A program made the position numbers and the translations under genes. The notes under the pieces were generated by a model that was not told the DNA's origin, did not search any database, and worked only from the letters and a program-made list of their open reading frames with translations. A stretch of DNA of 64,000 nt from Mycolicibacterium chubuense (lineage in GTDB: Bacteria > Actinomycetota > Actinomycetes > Mycobacteriales > Mycobacteriaceae): contig NZ_JYNX01000060.1 of NCBI RefSeq assembly GCF_001044255.1, positions 325,938 through 389,937 of the forward strand. The letters are read 5' to 3'. Below are positions 8,917 through 18,383 of the stretch, one piece after another (the first letter of the stretch is position 1; every line of letters starts with the position of its first letter).

Positions 8917-9653
8917 TGACGACGACGACCGCGGTCTCGCTGGCCGCCACCGACCTGCACCTGTCCTTCGGCCCGAACGCCGTGCTGCGCGGCGTCGATC
9001 TCGACGTCGCCGCCGGCACCTCGACGGCGGTGATCGGACCGTCCGGGTCGGGCAAGTCCACACTGCTGCGCACTCTCAACCGGCTCTACGAACCCGATCG
9101 CGGGGACATCCTGCTCGACGGGCGGTCGGTGCTGCGCGACGACCCGGACGAACTGCGGCAGCGAATCGGCATGGTATTCCAGCAGTTTCAGCTCTTCCCG
9201 CACCGCACCGTGCTCGACAACGTGACGCTGGCGCCGCGACGGCTCAAGGGCCTGGACGCCGACGCCGCCCGCGAGCTGGGACTCGCGCAGCTGGATCGGG
9301 TCGGACTGCGGCACAAGGCCGACGTGCGGCCGGCCACGCTGTCCGGTGGGCAGCAGCAACGCGTCGCGATCGCCCGCGCGCTGGCGATGTCCCCACAGGT
9401 GATGTTCTTCGACGAGGCCACCTCGGCGCTCGACCCCGAACTCGTCAAAGGGGTGCTGGCACTGATCGCCGAACTGGGGGCCGACGGCATGACGATGGTG
9501 ATCGTCACCCACGAGATGGACTTCGCCCGATCCTTCGCCGACGCGGTCGTGTTCATGGACCGCGGACAGGTCGTCGAGACGGGACCCCCGGAGCAGGTCT
9601 TCGAGAAGGCCGAGACCGAACGGCTTCAGCGCTTCCTGTCTCAGGTGCTTTGA
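8916..9653 (+). CDS. Amino-acid ABC transporter ATP-binding protein
   Basis: A 245-residue GlnQ/HisP-type ATPase. Walker A is GPSGSGKST, the Q-loop lies in MVFQQFQLFPH, the signature is LSGGQQQR, Walker B is MFFDEATSALD and the switch His is in VTHEM. It would energise the fused binding-protein/permease encoded just upstream, with which it overlaps (TGATG). Together they form a complete two-gene importer at the inner membrane. The 245-residue length is standard, and the ATG at 8916 begins the family N-terminus. Confidence 0.9.
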   Translation: MTTTTAVSLAATDLHLSFGPNAVLRGVDLDVAAGTSTAVIGPSGSGKSTLLRTLNRLYEPDRGDILLDGRSVLRDDPDELRQRIGMVFQQFQLFPHRTVLDNVTLAPRRLKGLDADAARELGLAQLDRVGLRHKADVRPATLSGGQQQRVAIARALAMSPQVMFFDEATSALDPELVKGVLALIAELGADGMTMVIVTHEMDFARSFADAVVFMDRGQVVETGPPEQVFEKAETERLQRFLSQVL

Positions 9654-9731
9654 CGCACCTGTCAAGTTTTTTTCTGCAAAGCCGCTGACCGGACGGTCCG
9701 CAAGCCCCCGACAGGTTAGACTGGCGAAATT

Positions 9732-10172
9732 ATGACGGGCACGGAGACGCAGGTCAGCGAGGTCGCGGGCGAACTGCAGCGCGTGCTGGCCAAGGTGATG
9801 TCCGTGCTGCGCCACACCGGGAAGACGGCCACCGCCGGGGACCTGACGCTCGCTCAACTGTCCATTCTGCTCACGCTCCTGGATCAGGGCCCGATGCGGA
9901 TGACCGAGTTGGCGGCCCACGAACGCGTCCGCACGCCGACCACCACGGTGGCCATCCGCCGGCTCGAGAAACTCGGCCTGGTCAAGCGGTCCCGTGACCC
10001 GTCGGATCTGCGCGCGGTCCTGGTCGAGATCACCCCCGAGGGCCTGTCCCAGCACCGGGATGCCCTGGCCTCCCGGCAGGCTCACCTGGCCGAGTTGCTC
10101 GCCAAGCTCAGCGAGGACGAGCTCGCCGCACTGACCAAGGCGCTCGCGCCGCTCGAGCGCATCGCCGAATAG
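9732..10172 (+). CDS. MarR-family transcriptional regulator
   Basis: A 146-residue winged-helix protein. The helix-turn-helix region MRMTELAAHERVRTPTTTVAIRRLEKLGLVKR and the wing SRDPSDLRAVLVEITPEG are typical of MarR dimers, which usually repress nearby genes and respond to small phenolic or oxidative signals. A TAGACT -10 lies nine bases before the ATG. It stands between the ABC importer and the convergent glucosylglycerate hydrolase gene; its target is unknown. No palindromic operator was evident in the 78-base upstream gap. Confidence 0.85.
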   Translation: MTGTETQVSEVAGELQRVLAKVMSVLRHTGKTATAGDLTLAQLSILLTLLDQGPMRMTELAAHERVRTPTTTVAIRRLEKLGLVKRSRDPSDLRAVLVEITPEGLSQHRDALASRQAHLAELLAKLSEDELAALTKALAPLERIAE

Positions 10173-10175
10173 CGC

Positions 10176-11516
10176 TCAGCCCAACCAGTCAAGCACTGCC
10201 GCGGCGGTCCACGACTGCTGCATACTGCCCAACGGCTCGCCGGTGAACGGCTCGTAGTACTCGGCGAACGTGCCATCGCTGGCTTGTCGCAAGCCTTCCC
10301 GCCGCAGCGTCGAGGACCGTTCGGCCCAACCGCGCCGCGCGAAGCACCACGAGAACAACCACGTCATCACCGGCCACACCGGACCCCGCCAGTACTCCCG
10401 CGAGCGGAAGTCACGCGACACCGGCGACGTCGACGGGATCAGCGCGTACGCGAGATCGGGATGCCCGCTGAACCGCGGGCCCTCCAGCAGCCGGATCAGC
10501 GCCCGCTCCCGGTCGTGCGGCAGGACGCCGCACAGCAGCGGCGCGAACTGCGCCACCGTCTCGGTCGCGATCCACCTCTCCGCGCGCACGTCGTAATCCC
10601 TTGCAGCACCGGTTCTTTCGTCGCTGGTCGCGACCACGCCCGCGCGGAAACGCTCCGCCCAGGAGTACAGGTCCTTCACGTCGGCGTTCGGGCGCTTGTG
10701 GTCCTCGCCGATCTCGGCCAGCACCTGGCACGCCACCGAGAAGATGGCCGAGACGAACACGTCCTCGACCGCGAAACTCATGGCCTTGGACAGCAATTCA
10801 TCGTCGAAGCGGACGGCCTTCATCTCCTCGACCAGCCAGAGGTAGCGGTCGTACTCCATGTCGCTGGGCCGCTGGCTGGCGTCGGTGTTGATCTTGTTGT
10901 CCTCGCGCTGGTACTCGGGCACGTCGCCGGGAATCACGTTGGCGTACGGGCTGTCCCAGCGTGGGGAGTTGTCCATGCCGGATTCCCAGCCGTGGTACAG
11001 GGTGACGCGGCCGCGGCCCCTCTGATCGCGGCACTCGGCCAGCCACCGGTGCCAGCGCACCAGATCGCCCCAGCGCCGGTCGAGGAACGCGTCGGCGACA
11101 GCACGGGTGGACCGGCCGCGCCGACGGGCGTGGTCGAGGATGCGCTGCACGGCGATCGCGTGCACCGGCGGCTGGGTGATGCCTGAGGTGTGCCGGCCGC
11201 GCGGCGCGTCGGGGGACAACGCCGAACACGCCCAGCGGGCCGGGCCCGGGAAATACCCGTCCACCCCGTTGGCGAACACGATGTGCGGGATCATGCCGTT
11301 GCGCCACTGCGCCGACAGCAGCGTGTCCAGTTCGACGACGGCCCGCTCGACCGACAGCGGGGCAAGCCCGATGGCCACGAACGCCGCGTCCCAACTCCAC
11401 ATGTGCGGATAGAGCAACGGCGCCGCGGTGGTCATCGTGCCCAGGTCGTTGCCGCGCAACAGGTAGGCCGCGCGGGCGGCCAGTTGCGTCGGGGCAAAGC
11501 TCGGATCGTGGGGCAT
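10176..11516 (-). CDS. ggh: Glucosylglycerate hydrolase (GH63)
   Basis: A 446-residue protein that matches from end to end what I recall of the characterised M. hassiacum enzyme, which hydrolyses glucosylglycerate to glucose and glycerate. Both catalytic acids are at the same numbers: Asp182 (in SGMDNSPRWDS) and Glu419 (in AEYYEPFTGE). The pathway recycles the compatible solute made during nitrogen limitation and allows fast regrowth. The ATG at 11516 gives exactly the known length; the frame stays open upstream but that part is antisense to the SDR gene. No signal peptide, so cytosolic. Confidence 0.88.
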   Translation of the reverse strand: MPHDPSFAPTQLAARAAYLLRGNDLGTMTTAAPLLYPHMWSWDAAFVAIGLAPLSVERAVVELDTLLSAQWRNGMIPHIVFANGVDGYFPGPARWACSALSPDAPRGRHTSGITQPPVHAIAVQRILDHARRRGRSTRAVADAFLDRRWGDLVRWHRWLAECRDQRGRGRVTLYHGWESGMDNSPRWDSPYANVIPGDVPEYQREDNKINTDASQRPSDMEYDRYLWLVEEMKAVRFDDELLSKAMSFAVEDVFVSAIFSVACQVLAEIGEDHKRPNADVKDLYSWAERFRAGVVATSDERTGAARDYDVRAERWIATETVAQFAPLLCGVLPHDRERALIRLLEGPRFSGHPDLAYALIPSTSPVSRDFRSREYWRGPVWPVMTWLFSWCFARRGWAERSSTLRREGLRQASDGTFAEYYEPFTGEPLGSMQQSWTAAAVLDWLG

Positions 11517-11558
11517 CGCCTCCCATGATGCGACCTCTTCGCCCGCCGCGCAGGTCGG

Positions 11559-11564
11559 TAGTGT
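11559..11564 (+). promoter_or_regulatory. -10 element for the SDR gene
   Basis: TAGTGT lies six bases before the GTG at 11571, consistent with a leaderless message. The divergent ggh gene starts 54 bases away, so the two promoters are packed together. Confidence 0.4.
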
Positions 11565-11570
11565 CGGCGT

Positions 11571-12236
11571 GTGCCGACTGCCATGATCACCGGAGCGTCC
11601 GGAGGCCTCGGAGCCGCGCTGGCCGACGCGCTGGCTCCGACGCACACCCTGTTCCTCGCGGGGCGTCCCTCGGAGCGGCTGGACGCGGTGGCAGAGCGGC
11701 TCGGAGCGACCACCTGGCCCCTCGACCTCGCCGACCCCGACGCGATCCCCGCCGTCGTCGAACCCATCGTCGAGCTGGACGTGCTGATCCACAACGCCGG
11801 CGTCGCCTACCCCGGGCGGGTGGCCGAGACCACCGTCGACCAGTGGCGCTCCACGATGGCCGTCAACGTGATCGGCGCTGTCGCGCTGACCCTCGAACTC
11901 CTGCCGGCGTTGCGCGCCGCGGGCGGGCACGTCGTGTTCATCAACTCCGGCGCGGGCATCAACGCATCGCCGGGGCTGGCGTCGTATTCGGCAAGCAAGT
12001 TCGCGCTGCGCGGTTTCGCCGACTCGCTGCGCGCCGACGAACCGTCGCTGCGGGTGACCTCCGTGCACCCCGGCCGCATCGCGACGGCGATGCAGGAGGA
12101 CCTCGTCGCCTATGAGGGCCGTGAGTACGACCCCGGGCAGTACCTCAGCGTGCAGACCGTCGCCCGCGTCACTGCCGACGCGATCAACGCACCCAGCGAC
12201 GCGCACGTCCACGAGGTCATCGTCCGGCCCCGGTAA
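11571..12236 (+). CDS. Short-chain dehydrogenase/reductase
   Basis: A 221-residue classical SDR. It has the NAD(P)-binding TGASGGLG near the N-terminus, Arg-containing FLAGRPSERL that suggests NADP preference, NAG in VLIHNAGVAYPG, the active-site YSASK, and the following SVHPGRIATAM. It resembles the Rossmann reductases often annotated as sepiapterin-reductase-like; the substrate is unknown. Translation starts at GTG with a -10 six bases upstream. It is divergent from glucosylglycerate hydrolase and convergent with the DUF559 gene, with a palindrome at the junction. Confidence 0.82.
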   Translation: MPTAMITGASGGLGAALADALAPTHTLFLAGRPSERLDAVAERLGATTWPLDLADPDAIPAVVEPIVELDVLIHNAGVAYPGRVAETTVDQWRSTMAVNVIGAVALTLELLPALRAAGGHVVFINSGAGINASPGLASYSASKFALRGFADSLRADEPSLRVTSVHPGRIATAMQEDLVAYEGREYDPGQYLSVQTVARVTADAINAPSDAHVHEVIVRPR

Positions 12237-12240
12237 TGGG

Positions 12241-12287
12241 ATTTCGGCGTAGTTCGTCACCCTCAGCGTGACCAACTACACCCGAAT
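12241..12287. terminator. Palindrome at the SDR/DUF559 junction (repeat copy 1)
   Basis: The arms 12241-12260 and 12268-12287 pair over about 20 bases with four imperfect positions, one of them a G-U wobble. The right arm contains the stop codon and last codons of the DUF559 gene. The sequence resembles two other palindromes in this window (13173-13225, 59291-59345). It probably terminates both convergent genes. Confidence 0.6.
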
Positions 12288-13130
12288 CGCAGCCTTGATG
12301 GTCGCAAGGACGCGCTCCGGATATTCGGTCAGGTCCAACCAGGTGAAGCGCAACACCTGCCAACCCTGCAGAGCGATCACGTTCTGTCGTTCCCGATCGC
12401 TCTGGAACGTCGCCTGATCGCTATGGAACGCCCAGCCGTCCACTTCAATCACCACCTTCGCGCCGCGGAAGGCGACATCGACCATATATCCACCGATACG
12501 CACGTTGGCACGCCAACCGGTGATCCCCGACGACCGCAAAAGTCCGGTCAAGATTCTCTCGGCCGTGGAATGCGTGCCATCCGCGGCCTGTAGCAGGATG
12601 CGGGCGGCGGGTGAACCGTGGCGGCCCTTGTTCCGCAGGTGCGCGCTCCACAGCTGCTGAAGCGTCGCCTCCCGTTGGAGTGCCCGATCCATCACCGCCC
12701 GGTTGCCGGATCCGCGTACCGCAGCCTCCAGGGCGGTCAACGGTAAGGCTGTGACTTTCAGGCCTCTGCACTCCACGACATCACCCGTCTTCAGATCCCG
12801 CCGACGCACGCGCGCCCCCGGCCGCTTACGTCCGCTGCCATGGCGTGGCGTCGTCATTTCGACATCGACCGGCGCGTACCTGGTGAGGCCGTGCCACCAC
12901 GCGGCGGCAAGTCCGCTGGCCACTGCATGCTCGCCGAACGACCACACTGCTGCACGCACCCGGGCAGCGTCGGTGAAGGGGCGGTCTTCGACGAAGTAGA
13001 CACCCCGGGCGCACTGACGCCACTCGCCGGACTGGACCCTCCGGTTCACCGACTGTCTGCTCAACCCCACGGAAAGGGCCTGGCCCGCGGTGATCACTCC
13101 GTCGTGCCGGCGGAGGTAGTCGTTCAGCAC
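12276..13130 (-). CDS. DUF559 protein with N-terminal AbiEi-like winged helix
   Basis: A 284-residue protein. The N-terminus (about 1-60; GVITAGQALSVGLSRQSVNRRVQSGEW) looks like the winged helix of AbiEi-type antitoxins. The C-terminal ~100 residues (AERILTGLLR, YMVDVAFRGAKVVIEVDGWAFH, RQNVIALQGWQVLRFTW) fit DUF559, a Vsr-related PD-(D/E)XK nuclease fold with E, D and E-x-D spaced as expected. Such proteins are numerous in mycobacteria and their role is not established. No toxin partner is adjacent, so a toxin-antitoxin role is not supported. Confidence 0.75.
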   Translation of the reverse strand: MLNDYLRRHDGVITAGQALSVGLSRQSVNRRVQSGEWRQCARGVYFVEDRPFTDAARVRAAVWSFGEHAVASGLAAAWWHGLTRYAPVDVEMTTPRHGSGRKRPGARVRRRDLKTGDVVECRGLKVTALPLTALEAAVRGSGNRAVMDRALQREATLQQLWSAHLRNKGRHGSPAARILLQAADGTHSTAERILTGLLRSSGITGWRANVRIGGYMVDVAFRGAKVVIEVDGWAFHSDQATFQSDRERQNVIALQGWQVLRFTWLDLTEYPERVLATIKAAIRV

Positions 13131-13172
13131 ACCTTCATGGACGCACCGGCGGCCGAACCGGTTCCGTGACGC

Positions 13173-13225
13173 GCGATTCGGGTGTCGTTGGTCAACGTCA
13201 GCGTGACCAACGACGCCGAAATCGC
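13173..13225. terminator. Palindrome between leuS and the DUF559 gene (repeat copy 2)
   Basis: Arms 13173-13193 and 13205-13225 pair almost fully, allowing a few wobbles. It lies just beyond the leuS stop and 43 bases upstream of the DUF559 start, so it is likely the leuS terminator. Its arm, reading GCGATTTCGGCGTCGTTGG on one strand, is nearly the same as in copies 1 and 3. Confidence 0.65.
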
Positions 13226-13228
13226 GAG

Positions 13229-16084
13229 TTAGACGACGATGTTGACCAGCCGGCCCGCCACCACGATGACCTTCTTCGGCATACGGCCGTCGAGGAAGGC
13301 CACGACCTTCTCATCGGCCAGTGCAGCCGCCTCCACGGTGTCGGCGACGGCATCCGCAGCGACCGTGACCCGGCTGCGCACCTTGCCGTTGACCTGCACC
13401 GGATACTCGACAGTGTCGTCGACCAGGTACTGCTCGTCGGCGATCGGGAACGGGCCGTGGGCCAGCGAGCCCTCGTGGCCGAGCCGCGACCACAGCTCCT
13501 CGGCCAGGTGTGGCGCAAGCGGCGCCACCATCAACACCAGCGGTTCGAGCGCGGCGCGCGCCGTGACCGACTGCTTGGTCAAATGGTTGGTGTACTCGAT
13601 CAGCTTGGCCGCGGCGGTGTTGTTGCGCAGCCCCGCGTAATCGTCCGCGGCGCCGGCGATGGTGCGGTGCAGCAGCCGCAGCGTGGCCTCGTCGAGCGCG
13701 TCGTCGGTGGCACGCACTGCACCGGACTCCTCATCGACCACCAGGCGCCAGATCCGTTGCAGGAAGCGGTATGCACCGACGACGTCCTTGGTGGCCCACG
13801 GCCGCGACGCCTCCAGCGGGCCCATCGACATCTCGTACACCCGCAGCGTGTCGGCGCCGTAGTTGTCGCAGATCTCGTCGGGCGACACTGAGTTCTTGAG
13901 GCTCTTGCCGATCTTGCCGAACTCCTGGCTGACCTCGATCTCACCATCCGGCCCGGTCCAGAAGAACCGTCCGTCGCGCTCGATGACCTCCGCCGCCGGC
14001 ACGTACGTCCCGCGCGCGTCGGTGTAGGCGAACGCCTGGATGTAGCCCTGGTTGACCAGGCGCCGATACGGCTCGCGGGAGCTGACATGCCCGAGGTCGT
14101 GCAGCACCTTGTGCCAGAACCGGGAGTAGAGCAGATGAAGCACCGCATGCTCGACGCCGCCAACGTACAGGTCGACGCCACCCGGGTCGTCCGGGCCGTG
14201 CTCGGCCGGGCGCGGCCCCATCCAGTACGCCTCGTTCTCCTTGGCGCACATGGCTTCTGCGTTGTAAGGGTCGGTGTAGCGCAACTCGTACCAGCTGCTG
14301 CCGGCCCACTGCGGCATCACATTGGTGTCCCGGGTGTAGGGCTTGGGCCCGTCGCCGAGGTCGAGTTCGACGTTGACCCAGTCGGTGGCCTTGGCCAGCG
14401 GCGGCGACGGCTCGCTGCCGGCGTCGTCGGGGTCGAACAGCACCGGAGAGTAGTCCGGCACGTCGGGCAGCTCCACCGGCAGCATGTGCTCGGGCAGGCC
14501 GTGGGCGCGGCCGTCGGCGTCGTAGACGATCGGGAACGGCTCGCCCCAGTACCGCTGGCGGGCGAACAGCCAGTCGCGCAGCTTGTATTCGATGCGGGCG
14601 CGGCCCCGGCCGTCGGCGGTGAGTCGCTCGGTCATGGCCGCCTTGGCCGCCGCCACGTCCATGCCGTCGAGGAAACCGGAGTTCACCATCAGGCCCTCAC
14701 CGGTGTACGCCGCCTCCGATATGTCCCCGCCAGTAACCACTTCCACGATCGGCAGCCCGAACTCGGTCGCGAAGTCCCAGTCCCGCTGGTCGCCGCCGGG
14801 CACCGCCATGATCGCGCCGGTGCCGTAGCCGGCCAGCACGTAGTCGGCGATGAACACCGGAACCTGTTGTCCATCAGCGGGATTGGTGGCGTACGCGCCG
14901 AGGAACACGCCGGTCTTGGTCTTGTTCTCCTGGCGCTCCAGGTCGGACTTCGCCGCGATCGCGGCCCGGTAGGCGGCCACCGCCTCGCGCGGGGACGACG
15001 CACCGTAGGTCCACCGCGAGTCCACCCCGTCGGGCCACTCGGCGGCGACCAGGTCGTCCACCAGATCGTGCTCGGGTGCCAACACCAGATACGTCGCACC
15101 GAACAGCGTGTCCGGGCGGGTGGTGAACACCTCGACGTCGCCGGCGGGGGTCCCGAACAGCACGCTGGCGCCCGTCGAGCGGCCGATCCAGTTGCGCTGC
15201 ATCGTCTTGACCTTCTCTGGCCAGTCCAGAACCTCGAGGTCGTCGAGCAACCGGTCAGAGTACGCGGTGATGCGCATCATCCACTGCCGCAGACGTTTCC
15301 GGAACACCGGGAAGTTGCCGCGCTCACTGCGGCCGTCAGCGGTGACCTCCTCGTTGGCCAACACTGTGCCCAGACCGGGACACCAGTTGACCACCGAGTC
15401 GGCCAGATAGACCAGCCGGTGCCCGTCGATCACGTCGGCGCGCTCACCGCTGCTCAACGACGACCACGGCCGGCCGTCGCCCGTCGCCCGGGTGCCCGCC
15501 TCGAACTCGGCGACCAGCTCGGCGATGGGACGGGCCCGGTTGCGCTCCGGGTCGAACCATGCGTTGAAGATCTGCAGGAAGATCCACTGCGTCCACTTGT
15601 AGAACTCGACGTCGGTGGTGGAGAAGCTGCGGCGCGCGTCGTGGCCGAGGCCGAGCCGCCCTAGCTGGCGGCGGAAGTTGACGATGTTGGCCTCGGTGCG
15701 GGTGCGCGGGTGCGTCCCGGTCTGGATGGCGTACTGTTCGGCGGGCAGACCGAACGCGTCGAAACCCAACGCGTGCAACACGTTCCGTCCGGTCATCCGG
15801 TAGTAGCGGGCGTACACGTCGGTGGCGATGTAGCCGAGCGGATGCCCGACGTGCAGCCCCTCCCCCGATGGGTACGGGAACATGTCCTGGACGAACATCT
15901 TGTCGGCCGGCACCGGTGTGCCGTCGGGCGCGGCCAGCGAGCCGACCGGGTTGGCGACGTCGAAGGTTCCGGCTTCGGTCCACCGCTGCTGCCAGGAGCG
16001 CTCGATGTCCCCGGCGAGCTCCGCGGTGTAGCGGTGCGGCGGGGTGTCGTCGGCGGCATGGTGCGCAGTCGGCGTGTCGGTCAC
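13229..16084 (-). CDS. leuS: Leucyl-tRNA synthetase
   Basis: A 951-residue class I synthetase of normal bacterial length. The ATP-binding HIGH motif reads HVGH (78-81) after [10 protein letters not shown], and the KMSKS loop reads KIGKS (about residue 723), as I recall for mycobacterial LeuRS. The CP1 editing domain lies between, followed by the anticodon-binding and C-terminal domains. It charges tRNA-Leu in the cytosol and removes mischarged amino acids. The GTG at 16084 has no ribosome site but a TTATAC -10 nine bases away, implying a leaderless or nearly leaderless message. In M. tuberculosis it neighbours mtc28, as here. Confidence 0.97.
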   Translation of the reverse strand: MTDTPTAHHAADDTPPHRYTAELAGDIERSWQQRWTEAGTFDVANPVGSLAAPDGTPVPADKMFVQDMFPYPSGEGLHVGHPLGYIATDVYARYYRMTGRNVLHALGFDAFGLPAEQYAIQTGTHPRTRTEANIVNFRRQLGRLGLGHDARRSFSTTDVEFYKWTQWIFLQIFNAWFDPERNRARPIAELVAEFEAGTRATGDGRPWSSLSSGERADVIDGHRLVYLADSVVNWCPGLGTVLANEEVTADGRSERGNFPVFRKRLRQWMMRITAYSDRLLDDLEVLDWPEKVKTMQRNWIGRSTGASVLFGTPAGDVEVFTTRPDTLFGATYLVLAPEHDLVDDLVAAEWPDGVDSRWTYGASSPREAVAAYRAAIAAKSDLERQENKTKTGVFLGAYATNPADGQQVPVFIADYVLAGYGTGAIMAVPGGDQRDWDFATEFGLPIVEVVTGGDISEAAYTGEGLMVNSGFLDGMDVAAAKAAMTERLTADGRGRARIEYKLRDWLFARQRYWGEPFPIVYDADGRAHGLPEHMLPVELPDVPDYSPVLFDPDDAGSEPSPPLAKATDWVNVELDLGDGPKPYTRDTNVMPQWAGSSWYELRYTDPYNAEAMCAKENEAYWMGPRPAEHGPDDPGGVDLYVGGVEHAVLHLLYSRFWHKVLHDLGHVSSREPYRRLVNQGYIQAFAYTDARGTYVPAAEVIERDGRFFWTGPDGEIEVSQEFGKIGKSLKNSVSPDEICDNYGADTLRVYEMSMGPLEASRPWATKDVVGAYRFLQRIWRLVVDEESGAVRATDDALDEATLRLLHRTIAGAADDYAGLRNNTAAAKLIEYTNHLTKQSVTARAALEPLVLMVAPLAPHLAEELWSRLGHEGSLAHGPFPIADEQYLVDDTVEYPVQVNGKVRSRVTVAADAVADTVEAAALADEKVVAFLDGRMPKKVIVVAGRLVNIVV

Positions 16085-16093
16085 GTGATCAGC

Positions 16094-16099
16094 GTATAA
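16094..16099 (-). promoter_or_regulatory. -10 element of leuS
   Basis: Read on the minus strand this is TTATAC, ending nine bases before the GTG start at 16084. It would place the transcript start within about 3 bases of the codon. I saw no T-box-like structure in the 198-base gap. Confidence 0.45.
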
Positions 16100-16282
16100 G
16101 CCGCTTGGTGGCGGCCCCGCGGGCCACGGGTTGATCTCGGTTCCGTTGCGGATGCGTCAGGGCTTGGTCCCAGGTCGATTCCAGCCCTGGTGAGCGTGTC
16201 GAGCCCGTGGATACATTGCTCGCCTGACCCGGGTGCGCTTGGCCCGGACCGTCGGGAAAAGGGATTGGGAGGACTTCACTCG

Positions 16283-17224
16283 ATGAGCGAAAACGGCCGT
16301 CGCTGGCGGGTTCTGGCGGGAGGGATCGGCGCATGCGCCGGTGTCGCCGTTGTGCTGGGCGTCACGGGCACGGCGTCCGCGCAGCCACTCCCTGTGCAGC
16401 CGACGCTGCCGTCGCCGGCCACGATCGCCCAGCCGGTGCCGGCCGCGCCGAACGTCGTGCCCCTGCAGCCGGGTGTGACACCCGCCACTGCCGGGGTGGC
16501 CGCCGTACCCGCCGGCGTCACGGCCGCGACTCCGCCCGCCGTCCCTGCCGCGCCCGCGCCGACGATCGTGCCGGCGACCTCAGGCACGCTCAGCGACTTC
16601 TTCGCCGCGAAGGGCATCACCCTGGAGCCGCAGTCCAGCCGTGACTTCCGCGCGCTCAACATCGTGCTGCCCATGCCCCGCGGCTGGCAGCACATCCCCG
16701 ACCCCAACGTGCCGGACGCGTTCGCGGTCATCGCCGACCGCGTCGGCGGCAACGGCCTGTACTCGTCGAACGCGCAGGTGGTGGTCTACAAGCTGGTCGG
16801 TGGGGACTTCGATCCCAAGGAGGCGATCAGCCACGGCTTCATCGACGCCCAGCAGCTGCCCGCGTGGCGCTCCACCGACGCATCGTTCACCGACTTCGGC
16901 GGGATGCCGTCCTCGCTGATCGAGGGCACCTACCGGGACAACGCGATGACGCTGAACACCTCCCGGCGCCACGTGCTCGCGACGGTCGGCCCGGACCGCT
17001 ACCTGGTGTCACTGGCGGTGACCACGAGCGTCGACCAGGTGGTGGCCGCCGCGGACGCCACCGAGGCGATCGTCAAAGGCTTCAAGGTCAGCGTGCCGTC
17101 CGCGGCGCCCCCACCCGGAGTGCCCCTGGGCGCCCCGCCCGCACCGGCGCCGCCGGCACCCCCAGCTCCCGCTGTCCCCGCTGTGGCGGCCCCCCCGCCG
17201 CAGCTGCTGGGACTGCAGGGATAA
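16283..17224 (+). CDS. mtc28: Proline-rich secreted antigen, Mtc28 (LpqN/LpqT family)
   Basis: A 313-residue exported protein. A Sec signal peptide (about 10-35, cleaved near ASAQP) is followed by a Pro/Ala/Val-rich region (about 35-100), an LpqN/LpqT-like globular domain (about 105-270; LPMPRGWQHIPDPNVPDAF) and a Pro/Ala-rich tail. This matches Rv0040c, a secreted T-cell antigen that also adjoins leuS. The ATG at 16283 follows a GGGAGGAC ribosome site. Biochemical function is unknown. A hairpin follows the stop. Confidence 0.87.
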   Translation: MSENGRRWRVLAGGIGACAGVAVVLGVTGTASAQPLPVQPTLPSPATIAQPVPAAPNVVPLQPGVTPATAGVAAVPAGVTAATPPAVPAAPAPTIVPATSGTLSDFFAAKGITLEPQSSRDFRALNIVLPMPRGWQHIPDPNVPDAFAVIADRVGGNGLYSSNAQVVVYKLVGGDFDPKEAISHGFIDAQQLPAWRSTDASFTDFGGMPSSLIEGTYRDNAMTLNTSRRHVLATVGPDRYLVSLAVTTSVDQVVAAADATEAIVKGFKVSVPSAAPPPGVPLGAPPAPAPPAPPAPAVPAVAAPPPQLLGLQG

Positions 17225-17232
17225 GCGACGTC

Positions 17233-17264
17233 GTCCCCCGGGCGAAGCCTGGCGCCCGGGGGAC
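17233..17264 (+). terminator. Hairpin after mtc28
   Basis: A perfect 12-base stem (17233-17244 with 17253-17264) of pure G-C character except its ends, with an 8-base loop and no U-tract. It begins nine bases after the mtc28 stop codon. Confidence 0.7.
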
Positions 17265-17285
17265 GGCGGCCCGCTGCCGACGCCG

Positions 17286-17291
17286 TATCCT
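17286..17291 (+). promoter_or_regulatory. -10 element for the small membrane protein gene
   Basis: TATCCT lies seven bases before the ATG at 17299, consistent with a leaderless message after the mtc28 terminator. Confidence 0.4.
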
Positions 17292-17298
17292 CTGACCC

Positions 17299-17655
17299 AT
17301 GATGGTCGCCGCAATGCTGTGTCTCGGCGTCGCCGCCGTGACCGCGGCGCTGGGCGTCTGGTCGCTGACCCGGCCGGTGTCCGACGACTTCGTCCGTCAG
17401 GTGCTGCGCGGGGTCGCCCCGACACAGCTGGCCGCGGCGGTGATGCTCGCCGCCGGCGCGGTGGTCGGTTTGTCGGCTCCGCGGCCGACGTCGACGGTGG
17501 TGCTGCTGGTGTGCATCGGCGGTGCGCTGGCGACCGTGGCCGCAGGATGCTGGCAGAGCGCCAAGGTCGTGGCCCGCGCGAACGCCCGCGTCGCGGCGGG
17601 TGCGGACAGCTGCGCGGGGGCGTGCGCCTCGTGCACGCTGTCCTGCGACCGCTAG
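17299..17655 (+). CDS. Small conserved membrane protein (Rv0039c-like)
   Basis: A 118-residue protein with three predicted hydrophobic helices (about 2-22, 42-65, 68-88) and a short Cys-rich tail (CAGACASCTLSC). Four cysteines in twelve residues could bind a metal or form disulfides; this is inference. Position and length match Rv0039c, whose function is unknown. Its stop overlaps the convergent YqgE/AlgH gene by four bases. A second ATG at 17302 is an alternative start. Confidence 0.7.
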   Translation: MMVAAMLCLGVAAVTAALGVWSLTRPVSDDFVRQVLRGVAPTQLAAAVMLAAGAVVGLSAPRPTSTVVLLVCIGGALATVAAGCWQSAKVVARANARVAAGADSCAGACASCTLSCDR

Positions 17656-18257
17656 TTGCGGCTGAGATCGATGGGGTGTGTCGCGAGCAGCGACAGCGGC
17701 ATCGGCTGACGACGCAGCACCCGCCCCCACAGGTCTACCCGTGGCTCCACCAGCACGTCTGACGGCAACGCGGACAACACGATCCAGTCGTCGCGCTCGA
17801 TCTCGCCCTCGAGTTGGCCGATGGTCCAGCCCGAGTACCCGGCGAAGATGCGCACCCCCTCGACCAGCGGGGCGATCGCGTCGGGGTCGGCGTCCAGGTC
17901 GACCATCGCGATCCGGCCCTGCACGTGGCGAAGGCCATTGACGCCGGCCGGGTCCACGCCGACGCGCAGCGTCGCCAGGCACAGCGCCGCGTCGCGTTTG
18001 ACGGGTCCGCCGATGAACATGGTCTTCGGTTTGGTCGCGAGCTTCACCCATTGCGGGAGGACGTTGTACACCGCGGTCTCGCTCGGCCGGTTGAGCACCA
18101 CGCCCAGGGTGCCGCCGTCGTTGTGCTCGACGACGTAGATGACGCTGCGCCGGAACGTGGGTTCCAGCAGATCGGTGTTGGCCAGCAACATCGTGCCCGC
18201 GCGGACCCGGTAGGCCGCGGGTGCGACGAAATCCTCCGGATCCTCTGGCTGCGCCAC
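17652..18257 (-). CDS. YqgE/AlgH family protein
   Basis: A 201-residue cytosolic protein of the UPF0301 (YqgE/AlgH) family. Family hallmarks are GTMLLANTDLLEPTFRRSV, GTLGVVLNRP, FIGGPV and FAGYSGWTIGQLEGEI. It corresponds to Rv0038. AlgH was named as a regulator of alginate in Pseudomonas, but its molecular activity is unsettled. Starts at GTG 18257, divergent from the MFS transporter gene about 126 bases away. Confidence 0.88.
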   Translation of the reverse strand: MAQPEDPEDFVAPAAYRVRAGTMLLANTDLLEPTFRRSVIYVVEHNDGGTLGVVLNRPSETAVYNVLPQWVKLATKPKTMFIGGPVKRDAALCLATLRVGVDPAGVNGLRHVQGRIAMVDLDADPDAIAPLVEGVRIFAGYSGWTIGQLEGEIERDDWIVLSALPSDVLVEPRVDLWGRVLRRQPMPLSLLATHPIDLSRN

Positions 18258-18383
18258 CCGACCATTCTGTCATCACCGTCGTCTGCCGGAGGCGAACAAG
18301 CGGGGCCCGCCCGGATATTTGTACTGTGGCTCCGGTAGCGACATCTCTCGACGCAGCCACCACTCTCCTAGGACGTGAATCCC

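Noticed and set aside
11517-12275. Upstream extension of the glucosylglycerate hydrolase frame to 699 codons
   Set aside because: The added part is antisense to the SDR gene, and ATG 11516 gives exactly the known 446 residues.
12276-13130. DUF559 protein as a toxin-antitoxin antitoxin
   Set aside because: Only the N-terminal helix resembles AbiEi; no AbiEii-type toxin gene is adjacent.
16085-16282. A T-box or other riboswitch before leuS
   Set aside because: The -10 lies almost on the start codon, leaving no leader for such a structure.
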